A stretch of DNA of 64,000 bases from positions 3,286,001 to 3,350,000 of the forward strand of contig NZ_CP107945.1 in assembly GCF_036057275.1 (NCBI RefSeq). The letters are read 5' to 3'. Under the pieces are notes generated by a model, which had not been told where the DNA came from, searched no databases, and saw only the letters and a program-made list of their open reading frames with translations. This DNA comes from Streptomyces sp. NBC_00390 (GTDB taxonomy: Bacteria; Actinomycetota; Actinomycetes; Streptomycetales; Streptomycetaceae). Of this stretch, positions 52,183 through 62,513 are shown piece by piece. A program made the translations under genes and the position numbers. Numbering within the stretch: the stretch's first letter is position 1; the number at the start of each line of letters is the position of its first letter.

Positions 52183-52680
52183 TCACCCCCGCCGGGCCAG
52201 GTCCCTTCCGGCCCCGGCATGTCCGAGGGCGGCACCGGCCGCGATCACCGCGAGGGCCAGCAGTGCGGCGATCGCCGGGTTCACGAAGGCCGGCACGAAG
52301 TCGTGCGTGTACCCGTCCGACCAGCGGCAGACCGAGCTGACGGGGAACAGGCTCTCGTCCATCCCCAGAAAGTCCGCAGGCGCCGCGGGCCGCAACGGCC
52401 CGCATGTGTGGAACTCGTTCTCCAGGCGGACGTAACACATCAGGCCGTACACATGAACCGCAAGCGCCGACGTCGCGCACACGATCGCCGCATCCCTCAG
52501 CGTCGCGGCGAGTGTCGGGGCTCTGAGGCTGCCGCGACGGACGAATGCCGGGAGCAGATACGCGCACAGGGTGATCAGCATCAGCATGCCGCAGAGAATG
52601 ATCGCCGGTGCGGCGAGGGAGCTCTGGCCCGTGTCGGTCGCCAGTTGAACCGCGCCGGGATCCGCAGAGATCGGAATCAT
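52183..52680 (-). CDS. Membrane protein with extracellular cysteines
   Basis: 165 residues, three predicted helices (about 20-42 APAIILCGMLMLITLCAYLL, 58-80 IVCATSALAVHVYGLMCYV, 135-158 NPAIAALLALAVIAAGAALG). The loop between helices 2 and 3 has two Cys (EFHTCGPLRP and SSVCRWSDGYTHDF), which could form a disulfide outside the cell. ATG 52680 has AGGA eight bases ahead; ATG 52689 lacks a site. I do not recognise the family. It lies alone between the DUF6571 operon and mdh. Confidence 0.75.
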   Translation of the reverse strand: MIPISADPGAVQLATDTGQSSLAAPAIILCGMLMLITLCAYLLPAFVRRGSLRAPTLAATLRDAAIVCATSALAVHVYGLMCYVRLENEFHTCGPLRPAAPADFLGMDESLFPVSSVCRWSDGYTHDFVPAFVNPAIAALLALAVIAAGAALGHAGAGRDLARRG

Positions 52681-52881
52681 GCGGGCCATCCTGCGCCATC
52701 GAACGTCCGACTGTGCCCAGCTCTCCGAGGCGGTACGCCAACGCCCGGCGCACCTGCTCGAGTTGCTCGGCCCGAGCTCCGGCCCCGCCTGCTCTCCTGG
52801 CACCTCGGCAACTGGCTCCCGCCCGAACTGCCGACGCTCGCCGCTCCGGTCGGGACCGTACCGCTCCAGGAGACCCGAACG

Positions 52882-52917
52882 GGAACGCCCCGGCAGCGGG
52901 TGCTGCCGGGGCGTTCC
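52882..52917. terminator. 16-bp stem terminator of mdh
   Basis: GGAACGCCCCGGCAGC, loop GGGT, GCTGCCGGGGCGTTCC, a perfect stem 20 bases past the mdh stop on the minus strand. Confidence 0.92.
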
Positions 52918-52936
52918 GGACTCGGTCCGGGGAGGC

Positions 52937-54025
<1,089 letters not shown>

Positions 54026-54115
54026 TCAGGCTATCCGACCCGGGCACCCGGCAATCCCCGCCCCCTTGTGGCGCGGCTCACCCACAGGCACCACCGGCAG
54101 GCGCGCCTGCCCGCG

Positions 54116-55141
54116 TCACTGCCCCGTCGTACAGCCTGTCGTGCCCGCCTTGAGCGTGGCGCATGCCTTGGCGTCGGCGGGGTCAGGTGCTGCCGCCATC
54201 GGCGTGTACGCGTCCAGGTCCGCGTTCACCAGCCCGTTCTGCTCGCCCTTGCCTGCCACGGTGATCTGGACCGTGTCGCCGACGGCGGCCTTGGTGATAC
54301 GGGCCCAGGCCGCCCCGCACGTCTTGCTGTAACGGACCTCGACAACGGCCTTGCCGACCGTCGCGGTGGCGACGGTCTTCGCCAACTCGCCGCCGCAGCC
54401 CATCAGTTCCGGATCCTCGCCCGCACAGTCCGCACCGCTGCACTTCACCCCGGCCGGCAGCTCCGGGCCGCTGGTGACGGGGGTGGGCGTCGGGGACTCG
54501 ACGGCCTGCCGGCCGGGCTCGTCCCCGCCTCCGCCGAGATCGGCCACGTACACGGCCCCGGCAACGACCAGCAGCGCGCCGACGAGAGCGGCCGCGAACA
54601 TGAAGCCCTTGCTCTTTCCCTGCCCCTTGCCGCCCCGGCGGGCGGAGGCCGCGCCCCGGCCGCCGGACGCGGTCGGCGTGGCCTGATGTCCAGGGGCCCC
54701 GCCCTGTGGCGGCACGAACGCCGCCCGGCCGCCGCGCTCACCGGCCGCACCGGAGCGGGAGGCGCGGGAACCGGACGCCGCAGCGCCCTCTGCGCCGGGC
54801 CCGAACTCACCGAGGGCGGCGCGCGCCTGGGATATTCGTATCGCTTCCATCGTCATGTCGTGGCGCATCTCGGAGCGGCTCCAGGCGCGCTCCGCGAGCT
54901 CCCACATGGTGGTGATGTGGCCGGTGTCGATGCCCGTGACCTCGGCGAGCGCGACGATCGCGCGCTTGGGCGCGAGCAGCCGTCCGTTGAGATACCGCTC
55001 CCAGGACGTCTTGCTGAAGCCGGTGCGGTCGGAGATCGCGGCGATGCTCAGTCCACTGCGGTCGACGACCCCACGCAGCTGACCTGTGAACTCGCGGACC
55101 TCCGGATCCAGTCCAGCAGGCAATTCCTTCCAACGAGGCAT
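54116..55141 (-). CDS. Membrane-anchored helix-turn-helix protein with DUF2690 domain
   Basis: 341 residues. An N-terminal Xre-type HTH (residues 15-65; SGLSIAAISDRTGFSKTSWE, YLNGRLLAPKRAIVALAEV) is joined by a Gly/Ala-rich linker to one helix (about 163-185, FMFAAALVGALLVVAGAVYV) and an outer DUF2690 domain (about 220-341) with five Cys residues, as in VKCSGADCAGEDPELMGC, YSKTCGAAWARI and TLKAGTTGCTTG. HTH inside and DUF2690 outside make a one-protein membrane sensor that can hold DNA at the membrane. ATG 55141 follows GGGGGA. It lies between mdh and icd on the same strand. Confidence 0.85.
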   Translation of the reverse strand: MPRWKELPAGLDPEVREFTGQLRGVVDRSGLSIAAISDRTGFSKTSWERYLNGRLLAPKRAIVALAEVTGIDTGHITTMWELAERAWSRSEMRHDMTMEAIRISQARAALGEFGPGAEGAAASGSRASRSGAAGERGGRAAFVPPQGGAPGHQATPTASGGRGAASARRGGKGQGKSKGFMFAAALVGALLVVAGAVYVADLGGGGDEPGRQAVESPTPTPVTSGPELPAGVKCSGADCAGEDPELMGCGGELAKTVATATVGKAVVEVRYSKTCGAAWARITKAAVGDTVQITVAGKGEQNGLVNADLDAYTPMAAAPDPADAKACATLKAGTTGCTTGQ

Positions 55142-55326
55142 TTCGCGCTTCCCCCTTGTCCCCCGATGGTGCTTTATATACCCCCCGGTGCTCGCACGCG
55201 TCCCGGATGCGGGACCAGTCTCGCATCCGTTGCCCAACGATCACACCGTGGCGGAACGGTCACTTCCGTGCCACAGGCCACAGTCGGACCTTGAACGGGC
55301 TTGGCGCGTCCATGACCCTTGAATCA

Positions 55327-55370
55327 CGACGGCGCCCGTCCTGACTCGGGGGAGAGGATGGGCGCCGTCG
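55327..55370 (-). terminator. Terminator of icd, 11-bp stem
   Basis: CGACGGCGCCC (55327-55337) pairs with GGGCGCCGTCG (55360-55370), and TCCT/AGGA can extend it with a bulge. It begins 18 bases past the icd stop. Confidence 0.75.
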
Positions 55371-55388
55371 TCGGGGCGTACCCGGCGG

Positions 55389-56627
55389 TCAGGCGAAGGC
55401 GGAGGCCAAGTCCCTGGCCATCCTCTTCCGCAGGTTGGCGTCGAGCACCTCCAGGAACTGCTCCGTGGTCAGCCACGGCTGGTCCTTGGAGATCAGCACC
55501 GCCAGGTCCTTGGTCATCCGGCCCGCCTCGACGGTCTCGACGCAGACCTGCTCCAGCGTCTCGGCGAAACGGGTCACCTCCGGGGTTCCGTCCAGCTTGC
55601 CGCGGTGGGCGAGGCCCCGGGTCCAGGCGAAGATCGAGGCGATCGGGTTGGTCGAGGTCGCTCTGCCCTGCTGGTGCTGCCGGTAGTGGCGGGTGACCGT
55701 GCCGTGCGCGGCCTCGGCCTCCACCGTCCTGCCGTCGGGGGACATCAGGACCGAGGTCATCAGGCCGAGCGAGCCGAAGCCCTGCGCGACGACGTCCGAC
55801 TGGACGTCGCCGTCGTAGTTCTTGCAGGCCCAGACGTAGCCGCCCTCCCACTTGAGCGCCGCCGCCACCATGTCGTCGATCAGGCGGTGCTCGTAGGTCA
55901 GACCGGCCCTGTCGAACTCCGCCTTGAACTCGGCGTCGTAGACCTCCTGGAAGAGGTCCTTGAAGCGTCCGTCGTACTTTTTCAGGATCGTGTTCTTGGT
56001 CGAGAGATAGACGGGGAAATCACGGGCCAGGCCGTAGCGGAACGAGGCCCGCGCGAAGTCCCGGATCGACGCGTCGTGGTTGTACATGCCGAGTGCGACA
56101 CCGGGGCCGGGAAACTCGTGGACCTCGACCTCGATCGGCTCGGACCCGTCCTTCGGGGTGAAGGTCATGGTCAGGGTGCCCGGGCCGGGGATCTTGAGGT
56201 CGGTGGCCCGGTACTGGTCACCGAAGGCGTGACGGCCGACGACGATCGGCCTGGTCCAGCCGGGCACGAGCCGTGGCACGTTGTCCATGATGATCGGCTC
56301 GCGGAAGATCACGCCACCGAGGATGTTGCGGATCGTGCCGTTGGGCGAGCGGTACATCGCCTTGAGCTTGAACTCCTCGACCCGCGCCTCGTCCGGCGTG
56401 ATCGTGGCGCATTTGACGCCGACGCCGTACTGCTTGATGGCGTTGGCGGCGTCGACGGTCACCTGGTCGCTGGTGGCATCCCTGTGCTCGATGCCCAGAT
56501 CGAAGTACTTCAGCTCGACGTCGAGGTACGGCAGGATCAACCTGTCCTTGATGAACTGCCAGATGATGCGGGTCATCTCGTCGCCGTCGAGCTCGACGAC
56601 GGGGTTGGCTACCTTGATCTTGGCCAT
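55389..56627 (-). CDS. icd: NADP isocitrate dehydrogenase, homodimeric type
   Basis: 412 residues. [20 protein letters not shown] and [20 protein letters not shown] open the protein; [20 protein letters not shown] carries the isocitrate-binding Ser and Arg residues; [20 protein letters not shown] holds the metal Asp; [18 protein letters not shown] is the NADP-binding region with the Arg and His that select NADP. This is the dimeric, eukaryote-like type, of about 45 kDa. The enzyme studied in Streptomyces and Corynebacterium is the monomeric type of about 740 residues, so this may be a second or a replacing enzyme. ATG 56627. A candidate operator lies 82-99 bases upstream. Confidence 0.95.
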   Translation of the reverse strand: MAKIKVANPVVELDGDEMTRIIWQFIKDRLILPYLDVELKYFDLGIEHRDATSDQVTVDAANAIKQYGVGVKCATITPDEARVEEFKLKAMYRSPNGTIRNILGGVIFREPIIMDNVPRLVPGWTRPIVVGRHAFGDQYRATDLKIPGPGTLTMTFTPKDGSEPIEVEVHEFPGPGVALGMYNHDASIRDFARASFRYGLARDFPVYLSTKNTILKKYDGRFKDLFQEVYDAEFKAEFDRAGLTYEHRLIDDMVAAALKWEGGYVWACKNYDGDVQSDVVAQGFGSLGLMTSVLMSPDGRTVEAEAAHGTVTRHYRQHQQGRATSTNPIASIFAWTRGLAHRGKLDGTPEVTRFAETLEQVCVETVEAGRMTKDLAVLISKDQPWLTTEQFLEVLDANLRKRMARDLASAFA

Positions 56628-56708
56628 GAGTGGAACATCCCTCTCGCGCTCGCGCCACGGCTGGGTCGGCGATGCCGGCAATCTCGGACTCATCGGGATA
56701 TTTCGCCG

Positions 56709-56726
56709 TATCTCGCCATCAAGATA
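56709..56726. promoter_or_regulatory. Inverted repeat upstream of icd
   Basis: TATCTCG-CCAT-CAAGATA on the plus strand: two 7-bp arms with one mismatch and a 4-base spacer. A similar motif lies upstream of mdh. An extra half-like GATATTTCG lies just left of it. Confidence 0.55.
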
Positions 56727-56798
56727 CTCACGGTCGAGACGCCGGAGGGCCAACCAGCCCGTTCAGGCGCGGCCAGGGCCCGTCGTTCGGATCAGGCT

Positions 56799-57425
56799 CT
56801 ACCGCACGGTGAAGTGGACGACGTCCTCGAGGAACGGCACGTCCAGCCACGGCGCGGGCTGGGTCACCAGGGCGAGCAGCACGATCACCGTGCCCAGCAG
56901 GCCGTACGTGATCATGTCCGTGAAGCGGGAACGCACCGCGAGCATGCCGACCGAGGGCAGCACGCGGCGCAGTACGGCTCCGGTGATCAAGGCCACGCCG
57001 ATCAGGATCGTGCCCACCCGGAATGCGTCCGCGAAGGCGTCCATGCCGACGATCAGCAGGCCGAGCCCGGTCAGCACGAGCACGGTGAGCAGCGGCCACT
57101 GCCGCGCGGGCGCCGGTGCGTCGCCGGGGGCGGCCCTGCCGCCGCCCTCGGGCCGCGCGGTGTCACGGGTCACGGCTGGCGGGCGCCGTGACGCCTTCTT
57201 GGCGGAGCCGGGGGCGTCCGGGCCCGGAACGGGGGCGCTGTCGCCGGACGCGGCCTCCGGCCCGGTCCCGGCCTCGCTGCCCTCGGACCCCGTCGAGGCG
57301 GCAGGACCTTCCGGCGCGACGGCCTCCGGCTCAAGACCCGCGGCGGCCTCGGCGGCACCGGTCGCCTCCGGTTCGGCCGCCCCGGCCGCCTCAGGTCCTG
57401 CCCCGCCGTTCGTGCGCACGCCCAT
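56799..57425 (-). CDS. DUF3017 membrane protein
   Basis: 208 residues. The first 105 residues are a disordered Ala/Glu/Pro/Gly-rich tail; the conserved DUF3017 part (about 108-208) has three helices starting RQWPLLTVLVLTGLGLLIVG and DAFADAFRVGTILIGVALIT, with RSRFTDMITYGLLGTVIVLL near the end. Function unknown. The gene always seems to follow folD in Streptomyces; here 18 bases separate it from the folD stop, so they are one operon. ATG 57425. Confidence 0.87.
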   Translation of the reverse strand: MGVRTNGGAGPEAAGAAEPEATGAAEAAAGLEPEAVAPEGPAASTGSEGSEAGTGPEAASGDSAPVPGPDAPGSAKKASRRPPAVTRDTARPEGGGRAAPGDAPAPARQWPLLTVLVLTGLGLLIVGMDAFADAFRVGTILIGVALITGAVLRRVLPSVGMLAVRSRFTDMITYGLLGTVIVLLALVTQPAPWLDVPFLEDVVHFTVR

Positions 57426-57443
57426 CGGTTCAGCCTCTCCCGG

Positions 57444-58313
57444 TCAGCCCGTGGTGGCGGAGGACACGGCTCGCTCGGCCGCCTCGACGACGTTCACCAG
57501 CAGCTGGGCACGGGTCATCGGGCCGACACCGCCCGGGTTGGGGGCGACCCAGCCGGCCACCTCGGTCACACCCGGGTGGACGTCCCCGACGATCTTGCCG
57601 TTCTCGTCCCGGCTGACGCCGACGTCGAGCACGGCCGCGCCCGGCTTGATGTCCTCGGGCTTGATCAGGTGCGGCACCCCGGCCGCGGCGACGACGATGT
57701 CGGCCTGCCTGAGGTGCGCGGACAGATCGCGCGTACCCGTGTGGCACTGGGTCACGGTCGCGTTCTCGGACTTACGGGTCAGCACCAGCGGCATCGGCCG
57801 CCCGATGGTCACACCGCGGCCGACGACCACCACGTTCGCGCCGTTGATCTCCACGCCGTGGTGGCGCAGCAGCTGGATGATGCCGTACGGGGTACAGGGC
57901 AGCGGCCCGGCGATGCCGAGCACCAGCCGGCCGAGGCTCATCGGGTGCAGACCGTCGGCGTCCTTCGCCGGGTCCATGAGCTCGAGCACACGGTTTGCGT
58001 CGATGCCCTTGGGAAGCGGGAGTTGGACGATGTATCCGGTGCACTCGGGGTCGTCGTTGAGCTCCCGTACGACCGCCTCGATCTCCTCCTGCGTGGCGGT
58101 CGCGGGCAGCTCGCGCTGGATCGAGGCGATGCCGACCTCGGCGCAGTCACGGTGCTTGCCCGCGACGTACCACCGGCTTCCCGGGTCGTCACCGACGAGA
58201 AGGGTGCCGAGGCCTGGGGTGACACCCCGCTCCTTGAGGGCCGCCACGCGGGCGGTCAGATCGGACTTGATCGCGGCTGCGGTGGCCTTGCCGTCGAGAA
58301 TCTGGGCAGTCAT
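57444..58313 (-). CDS. folD: Bifunctional methylenetetrahydrofolate dehydrogenase/cyclohydrolase
   Basis: 289 residues. [20 protein letters not shown] includes the catalytic Tyr and Lys of the YVxxK motif (Lys57 region), GYIVQLPLP is the folate block, and [20 protein letters not shown] is the NADP motif. The usual reading there is GRSxxVGxP, so the Ser is replaced by Gly. It oxidises methylene-THF to methenyl-THF and hydrolyses that to formyl-THF, and works with glyA of this window. ATG 58313. First gene of the folD-DUF3017 operon. Confidence 0.95.
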   Translation of the reverse strand: MTAQILDGKATAAAIKSDLTARVAALKERGVTPGLGTLLVGDDPGSRWYVAGKHRDCAEVGIASIQRELPATATQEEIEAVVRELNDDPECTGYIVQLPLPKGIDANRVLELMDPAKDADGLHPMSLGRLVLGIAGPLPCTPYGIIQLLRHHGVEINGANVVVVGRGVTIGRPMPLVLTRKSENATVTQCHTGTRDLSAHLRQADIVVAAAGVPHLIKPEDIKPGAAVLDVGVSRDENGKIVGDVHPGVTEVAGWVAPNPGGVGPMTRAQLLVNVVEAAERAVSSATTG

Positions 58314-58544
58314 GTTCCCATCCTCGCGGATGGACCCGTCCCGGTTCCAATCCTGTCCATCTGCGCAGCGCCGAGGTTGCACTTGCACAACACCTTCGGA
58401 TACCGACTGGACAAAAAAGCGACAACAATACGACGATGATCCGCGCAGTGCCGCGGGCAGTGCCGGGGGGCAAAATCAAGAGTGTCGTGCAGTTCCTCCG
58501 CTCGGACCGCGTCGTCCCCGCATTTCCAACGGAGGAATCCCGCC

Positions 58545-59075
58545 ATGAGCTTCGGCGACCCGAACAACCCTTACGGCCAGCAGCAGGGCCAGCAGCCCGG
58601 TTACGGCTACCCCCAGGCCCCTCCGTACGGCGGCGGCTACCCGGTCGGCCCGACCGAGATGCCGGGCGGCGTCAAGGCGGCCCGCGTGATGCTCTGGGTC
58701 ATCAGCGGTCTGCAGGTCATCGGTCTGGCCCTCCTCGGACTCGGCGTCGCCGCCGTCGAGAAGATCAAGGACGACCCGACGCTCAAGGGCGAAGAGGGCT
58801 TCGACGCCATCACCAAGTTCTCGTCCGGTGTGCTGTACGCGCTGATCGGGCTCGCCGTGGTCTTCCTCGTCGGCTCGATCTGGGCCGCGATCCAGTGCGG
58901 CAAGGGCGGCAACGGTGCCCGTATCGGCATCATCGTCTTCTCCTCGCTGACGATCGTCTTCAGCCTGTACCCGTGGTTCCCGCTGAGCCTGGTGCACCTG
59001 GTGCTCGCGATCCTGATCGTGGTGTTCGTCGCCAAGTCCGACGGCGCCGCCTGGTTCCAGCGCCAGCGCGCCTGA
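58545..59075 (+). CDS. Four-helix membrane protein with Gln/Gly/Tyr/Pro-rich start
   Basis: 176 residues. The N-terminal 38 residues are disordered (NPYGQQQGQQPGYGYPQAPP). Four helices follow (about 44-66, 90-112, 120-138, 142-162), including VMLWVISGLQVIGLALLGLG and IGIIVFSSLTIVFSLYPWFP. It resembles small DUF-type proteins that are common near cell-division and wall genes, but I do not know the role. GGAGGA precedes ATG 58545. It diverges from folD over 231 bases. Confidence 0.82.
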   Translation: MSFGDPNNPYGQQQGQQPGYGYPQAPPYGGGYPVGPTEMPGGVKAARVMLWVISGLQVIGLALLGLGVAAVEKIKDDPTLKGEEGFDAITKFSSGVLYALIGLAVVFLVGSIWAAIQCGKGGNGARIGIIVFSSLTIVFSLYPWFPLSLVHLVLAILIVVFVAKSDGAAWFQRQRA

Positions 59076-59093
59076 CCGCTTCCGGCTCCGCAC

Positions 59094-59136
59094 GAAGGCC
59101 GTGACACCCGCCGCCCCGGCAGGTGTCACGGCCTTC
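59094..59136 (+). terminator. 15-bp stem terminator
   Basis: GAAGGCCGTGACACC (59094-59108) pairs exactly with GGTGTCACGGCCTTC (59122-59136). It ends the gene at 58545-59075, so the kinase cluster has its own promoter. Confidence 0.88.
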
Positions 59137-59219
59137 GGCCGTTAAACGCGATTGTTCTGCGGACGTTCAGCAGCGGTTCCTACGCTGATCCCGAAAGACC
59201 TCGGGGAAGGAATCGCACG

Positions 59220-59966
59220 ATGTACAGCATCATCGTGGTGCCCGCGCACGCAGCGGACTCCACCGACCAGTTACGCCTGGCACCGGGGGAAACTCTCCCC
59301 TTCGGCCGTATCGCACCACCCGGCGGGGGCCGCCATCTCACGCTGCCGCACCACGGGGTGTCGCGACGGGCGGGCACCCTGAGCGCCTCCGGGACGCACT
59401 GGACGCTCAGCAACCTCAGCAGCGACCGGACCTACGTCGTGGAGAATCCCGAAGGCGCCGGGGAACACATCAAGATCGCACCCGGCCGGCTCGGCGCACC
59501 CATTCCGTTCGAGTTCAGCCGGGTCGTCCTGCCGGCGGGCGGGGAGCTGCTCGGCTTCGACGTCTGGGCGCCACGCCACGAATACGCCGACGAGACCCGG
59601 CCCTCACCGGGCGGCGAGCCGACCGCGACCGCCTTTGCGCTCGACCGCTCCAAGCGCTATTTCCTGGTGCTGACGGCGTTGTGCGAGCCCCGGCTGCGCG
59701 GCGCGCCGCATGCTCCGCTGCCCACCGTCGAGCAGACCGCCGAACGGCTGCGGCCGCTGTGGCCGGGGGCCAATCGTGCCGCCGTGCAGTGGAACATCGA
59801 CTACCTGGCAGTGAAGCTGCGCCTCAAGCCCGGTCCTGACACGGCCGATCCCGGACCGCGTCTGAACGGCAAGAAGGAGTCGCTCGTCTCCCTGGCGCTC
59901 CGGTTCGACCTCGTACGCGAGTCCGATCTGCTCGCCCTCGGCGCCGGAAGCGGTGAGACGCGATGA
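59220..59966 (+). CDS. FHA-like domain protein paired with a Ser/Thr kinase
   Basis: 248 residues, soluble. Residues 15-100 have the strand pattern and motifs of a forkhead-associated domain: FGRIAPPGGGRHLTLPHHGV, SRRAGTLSASGTHWTLSNLS and RTYVVENP, with the Arg, Ser and Asn positions that bind phosphothreonine present in GR, SR and SN. The C-terminal part (about 130-245) is helical with FALDRSKRYFLVLTALCEPR and VEQTAERLRPLWPGANRAAV, and reads like a winged DNA- or protein-binding region as in FHA-wHTH proteins. The stop overlaps the kinase ATG (ATGA), so the kinase is its likely partner. Confidence 0.75.
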   Translation: MYSIIVVPAHAADSTDQLRLAPGETLPFGRIAPPGGGRHLTLPHHGVSRRAGTLSASGTHWTLSNLSSDRTYVVENPEGAGEHIKIAPGRLGAPIPFEFSRVVLPAGGELLGFDVWAPRHEYADETRPSPGGEPTATAFALDRSKRYFLVLTALCEPRLRGAPHAPLPTVEQTAERLRPLWPGANRAAVQWNIDYLAVKLRLKPGPDTADPGPRLNGKKESLVSLALRFDLVRESDLLALGAGSGETR

Positions 59967-61390
59967 CCGGGCCGACGCAGAGCCCCTACACGGTCCCGGT
60001 GCCGAAGGGCTACCGGGTCGGCCCCTGGACCGTGGGCGAGCCCCTGGGGGCCGGTGCCTTCGGGAGCGTGTACGCCGCCCGGCGCACCGCCGCGGCACCC
60101 GGGCTGGTGGAACGGGCCGCGCTGAAGTTCCTGCCGACCGGAACGCGGACCCCGCGCCAGCTGCGCCACCTGGAGGAGCTGGCCGAGCGCGAGGTCGCCC
60201 TGCTGCGCAGACTGCGCTCCCCGCGGCTGATCCGGATGTACGAGACGCTGACGGTGGACGACCCCATGCGGCCGGAACTGGACGGCGCCACCGTCCTCGT
60301 ACTGGAGGAGGCGGAAGGGTCGCTCGACGCGCTGCTGGCAGACGGGCCCGGACCGCAGTGGGGGCCGCCGCTGCTCGTACAGGTGTGCGAGGGGCTGTCC
60401 CAACTGCACGGGGCGGGCTGGATCCACGGCGACCTCAAGCCCGCGAACGTCCTGCTGATGCCCGACGGCACGGCCCGGCTCGGCGACTTCAACATGGCGG
60501 CGGAACTGGAGGGCACCCACGCCTACTGCCCCGCCTTCTCGACGCCCGACTACACCCCGCCCGAGCTGCTCTGGTCCGAGATCGGCGAGCGCGGTATGCG
60601 AATCCGTCCGAGCGCGGACATCTGGGCGTTCGGGGTGCTTGCCCATGTCGTACTCACGGGCACGATGCCCCTTCCCGGCGGCACGCCGACCGCTCGCCGG
60701 GATGCGGCAGTTCGCTATGCCCGTGGCGCGGACGAGCTGCGCCTGTCGCCCGAACTCCCAGGTTCGTGGCATGACATCGTTGCCGACTGCCTGGCTCGTA
60801 CGCACGCCGAACGCGCGGCGCACGACGCGACCTCACTGCTGCGCCGGGTCGAGGCGGCGGCAGCGGGCACAGCGGCGGCCCGAAGACCGCGGCTGCGCAC
60901 CTCGCTGCGCCGGCGCCGCACACCGCAGTCGCTGCGCCGTCCACTCGCCGCCGCCACGGCGGCGGTGGCTGCGCTGACGGCCCTCGGCTTCGGTGTCGAC
61001 CGGCTCGCCGGCGCCGGCGGGCCCGAGGCGTACGACCGGTGTGCCGCCGGCACCGTGTGCTTCTTCGCCGAGAGTGACGGAAAGGGCGAGATGTGCAGCT
61101 GGGTGGACGGTGACGACGACTGGCTGACAGGGACGCTCGGCTGCGCGTGGACACGTGCCAGGCAACCGAAGTCCGTCTTCAACAACGGGCACGACAACGA
61201 CATGGGTGCGCACCTCGTCGATGTCGTGTACTTCGCGCGCACCGGCTGGAAGGAGCGCCTGGGTTGCATCACGATCCGGATGAAGACGAACCTCACCGGG
61301 GCAGTGAGCCCGAAGTCGCACCGATGGGTCGAGAGCTGCGATGCGCCGGCACCCTCGCAGATGCGAGTAACCGTGGACGCCACCCCGTAG
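59963..61390 (+). CDS. Transmembrane Ser/Thr kinase with extracellular I36 domain
   Basis: 475 residues. The kinase domain (about 18-300) has a glycine loop GEPLGAGAFGSVYAAR, Lys55 in AALKFLP, the catalytic loop IHGDLKPANVLL (155-166) and DFN (175-177) in place of DFG; HGD in place of HRD makes it a non-RD kinase. A juxtamembrane Arg-rich stretch is followed by one helix (about 328-346) and an outer domain (357-470) with CAAGTVCFFAESDGKGEMC and FNNG, a peptidase inhibitor I36/crystallin-like fold. No PASTA repeats are present. The overlap with the FHA-like gene (ATGA) supports a signalling pair. The ligand of the outer domain is unknown. Confidence 0.87.
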   Translation: MTGPTQSPYTVPVPKGYRVGPWTVGEPLGAGAFGSVYAARRTAAAPGLVERAALKFLPTGTRTPRQLRHLEELAEREVALLRRLRSPRLIRMYETLTVDDPMRPELDGATVLVLEEAEGSLDALLADGPGPQWGPPLLVQVCEGLSQLHGAGWIHGDLKPANVLLMPDGTARLGDFNMAAELEGTHAYCPAFSTPDYTPPELLWSEIGERGMRIRPSADIWAFGVLAHVVLTGTMPLPGGTPTARRDAAVRYARGADELRLSPELPGSWHDIVADCLARTHAERAAHDATSLLRRVEAAAAGTAAARRPRLRTSLRRRRTPQSLRRPLAAATAAVAALTALGFGVDRLAGAGGPEAYDRCAAGTVCFFAESDGKGEMCSWVDGDDDWLTGTLGCAWTRARQPKSVFNNGHDNDMGAHLVDVVYFARTGWKERLGCITIRMKTNLTGAVSPKSHRWVESCDAPAPSQMRVTVDATP

Positions 61391-61457
61391 GCATCGTGGG
61401 GCAAACCGACATCGGCCGGGCACGGAGCCCGGCCTCGGCACCCCGGAAAGGGAATCG

Positions 61458-62372
61458 ATGCTGCGGTATGTGAAACGATCCGAGCGCCTCGGGCGGCGTG
61501 TGCGAGCGGTCGTGGTCGCCTGTGCGACGGCGCTGGCGCTGGGGGCAACGGTCCACTCTGCCGCCTCCGCCGACGCGGCGGCAGGCACCACGGCGCAGGC
61601 CGCCGAACGGCCGCTGTTCCAGATGCCGTTCCCGTGCGGGACGAAGTGGCAGCTGAACACCTGGGGACACAACCCCGCTCTGGACCTGGTGGTGGAGGGC
61701 AACACCGGCTCGGACGCGAAGCCCGTGCTGTCCTCCGCGACCGGCACGGTGTCCGCCACGTACAACCACGCAGGCTCCGGAAACACCATCCAGATCAACC
61801 ACGGCAACGGCTGGTTCACGGCGTACTACCACCTCAAGGACGCGCCCGACGCCTACGTCAGGAAGGGGGACGCCGTCACCGCCTCCACGCAGATCGGCCG
61901 CATCGGCACGACGGGCAACTCCACCTGGTCGCATCTGCACTACGAGCAGCGGTATTCGGCGGCCGGCGGCGACTTCACCGACGAGACCCACCGGGTTCCG
62001 GTCCGGTTCGACGGGACCGAGTACTCCGGCGCGGCCCGGGAGTGGCCGAGCGTGACGAGCAACAACTGCGCCGGGGGCGGCACACCACCCGATGGCTGGC
62101 AGGACTGCCCGTCCGGGTTCGTCTGCTTCTACTCCGGTCCGGACGGGACGGGCACGGTCTGCCGCACGGACCGCGACGAGCCGGCCATCGGCTGCGGGCT
62201 GCGCAGGTCGTACTTCAACAACGGGACGGAGCAGCCCGGTTACGACCACGTCCAGGTCGGCTTCGGTGAAGGCGGCGGGCAGTGCCTGCACTTCGGCCGG
62301 GAGGAGGGGCGCGGGAACTTCCCCGCCGGCGGCAGAACGGTCGCCTCGGTCACCTGGCGGGGCGAATGCTGA
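61458..62372 (+). CDS. Secreted M23-type peptidase with C-terminal I36 domain
   Basis: 304 residues. A signal peptide (1-38) leads to an M23/LytM-like domain (about 52-200): FPCGTKWQLNTWGHNPALDL gives metal ligands His71 and Asp76, YYHL is the substrate strand and SHLHYEQ (His159, His161) the third ligand pair. The C-terminal part (about 205-304) repeats the I36/crystallin-like module of the kinase gene, with CPSGFVCFYSGPDGTGTVC and FNNG. It should cut peptide cross-links in cell walls; the I36 module may bind wall or inhibit a peptidase. ATG 61458 lies 67 bases past the kinase stop. Confidence 0.87.
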   Translation: MLRYVKRSERLGRRVRAVVVACATALALGATVHSAASADAAAGTTAQAAERPLFQMPFPCGTKWQLNTWGHNPALDLVVEGNTGSDAKPVLSSATGTVSATYNHAGSGNTIQINHGNGWFTAYYHLKDAPDAYVRKGDAVTASTQIGRIGTTGNSTWSHLHYEQRYSAAGGDFTDETHRVPVRFDGTEYSGAAREWPSVTSNNCAGGGTPPDGWQDCPSGFVCFYSGPDGTGTVCRTDRDEPAIGCGLRRSYFNNGTEQPGYDHVQVGFGEGGGQCLHFGREEGRGNFPAGGRTVASVTWRGEC

Positions 62373-62415
62373 CCGGGTGACCTGGGGCGGCCGCGCCTGG
62401 GCGGGCGGCGGCCGG

Positions 62416-62454
62416 GGCGGCCCTCAGAGGTACGAGGTACCGCCGAGGGCCGCC
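62416..62454 (+). terminator. 10-bp stem hairpin after the M23 gene
   Basis: GGCGGCCCTC (62416-62425) pairs with GAGGGCCGCC (62445-62454). The loop holds GGTACGAGGTACC, itself nearly self-complementary. Confidence 0.7.
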
Positions 62455-62513
62455 TCCCCTGATGGTGGTCATGTGCCGCCACGGGGGACGGCACACGACC
62501 GAGGGGGACGCTC

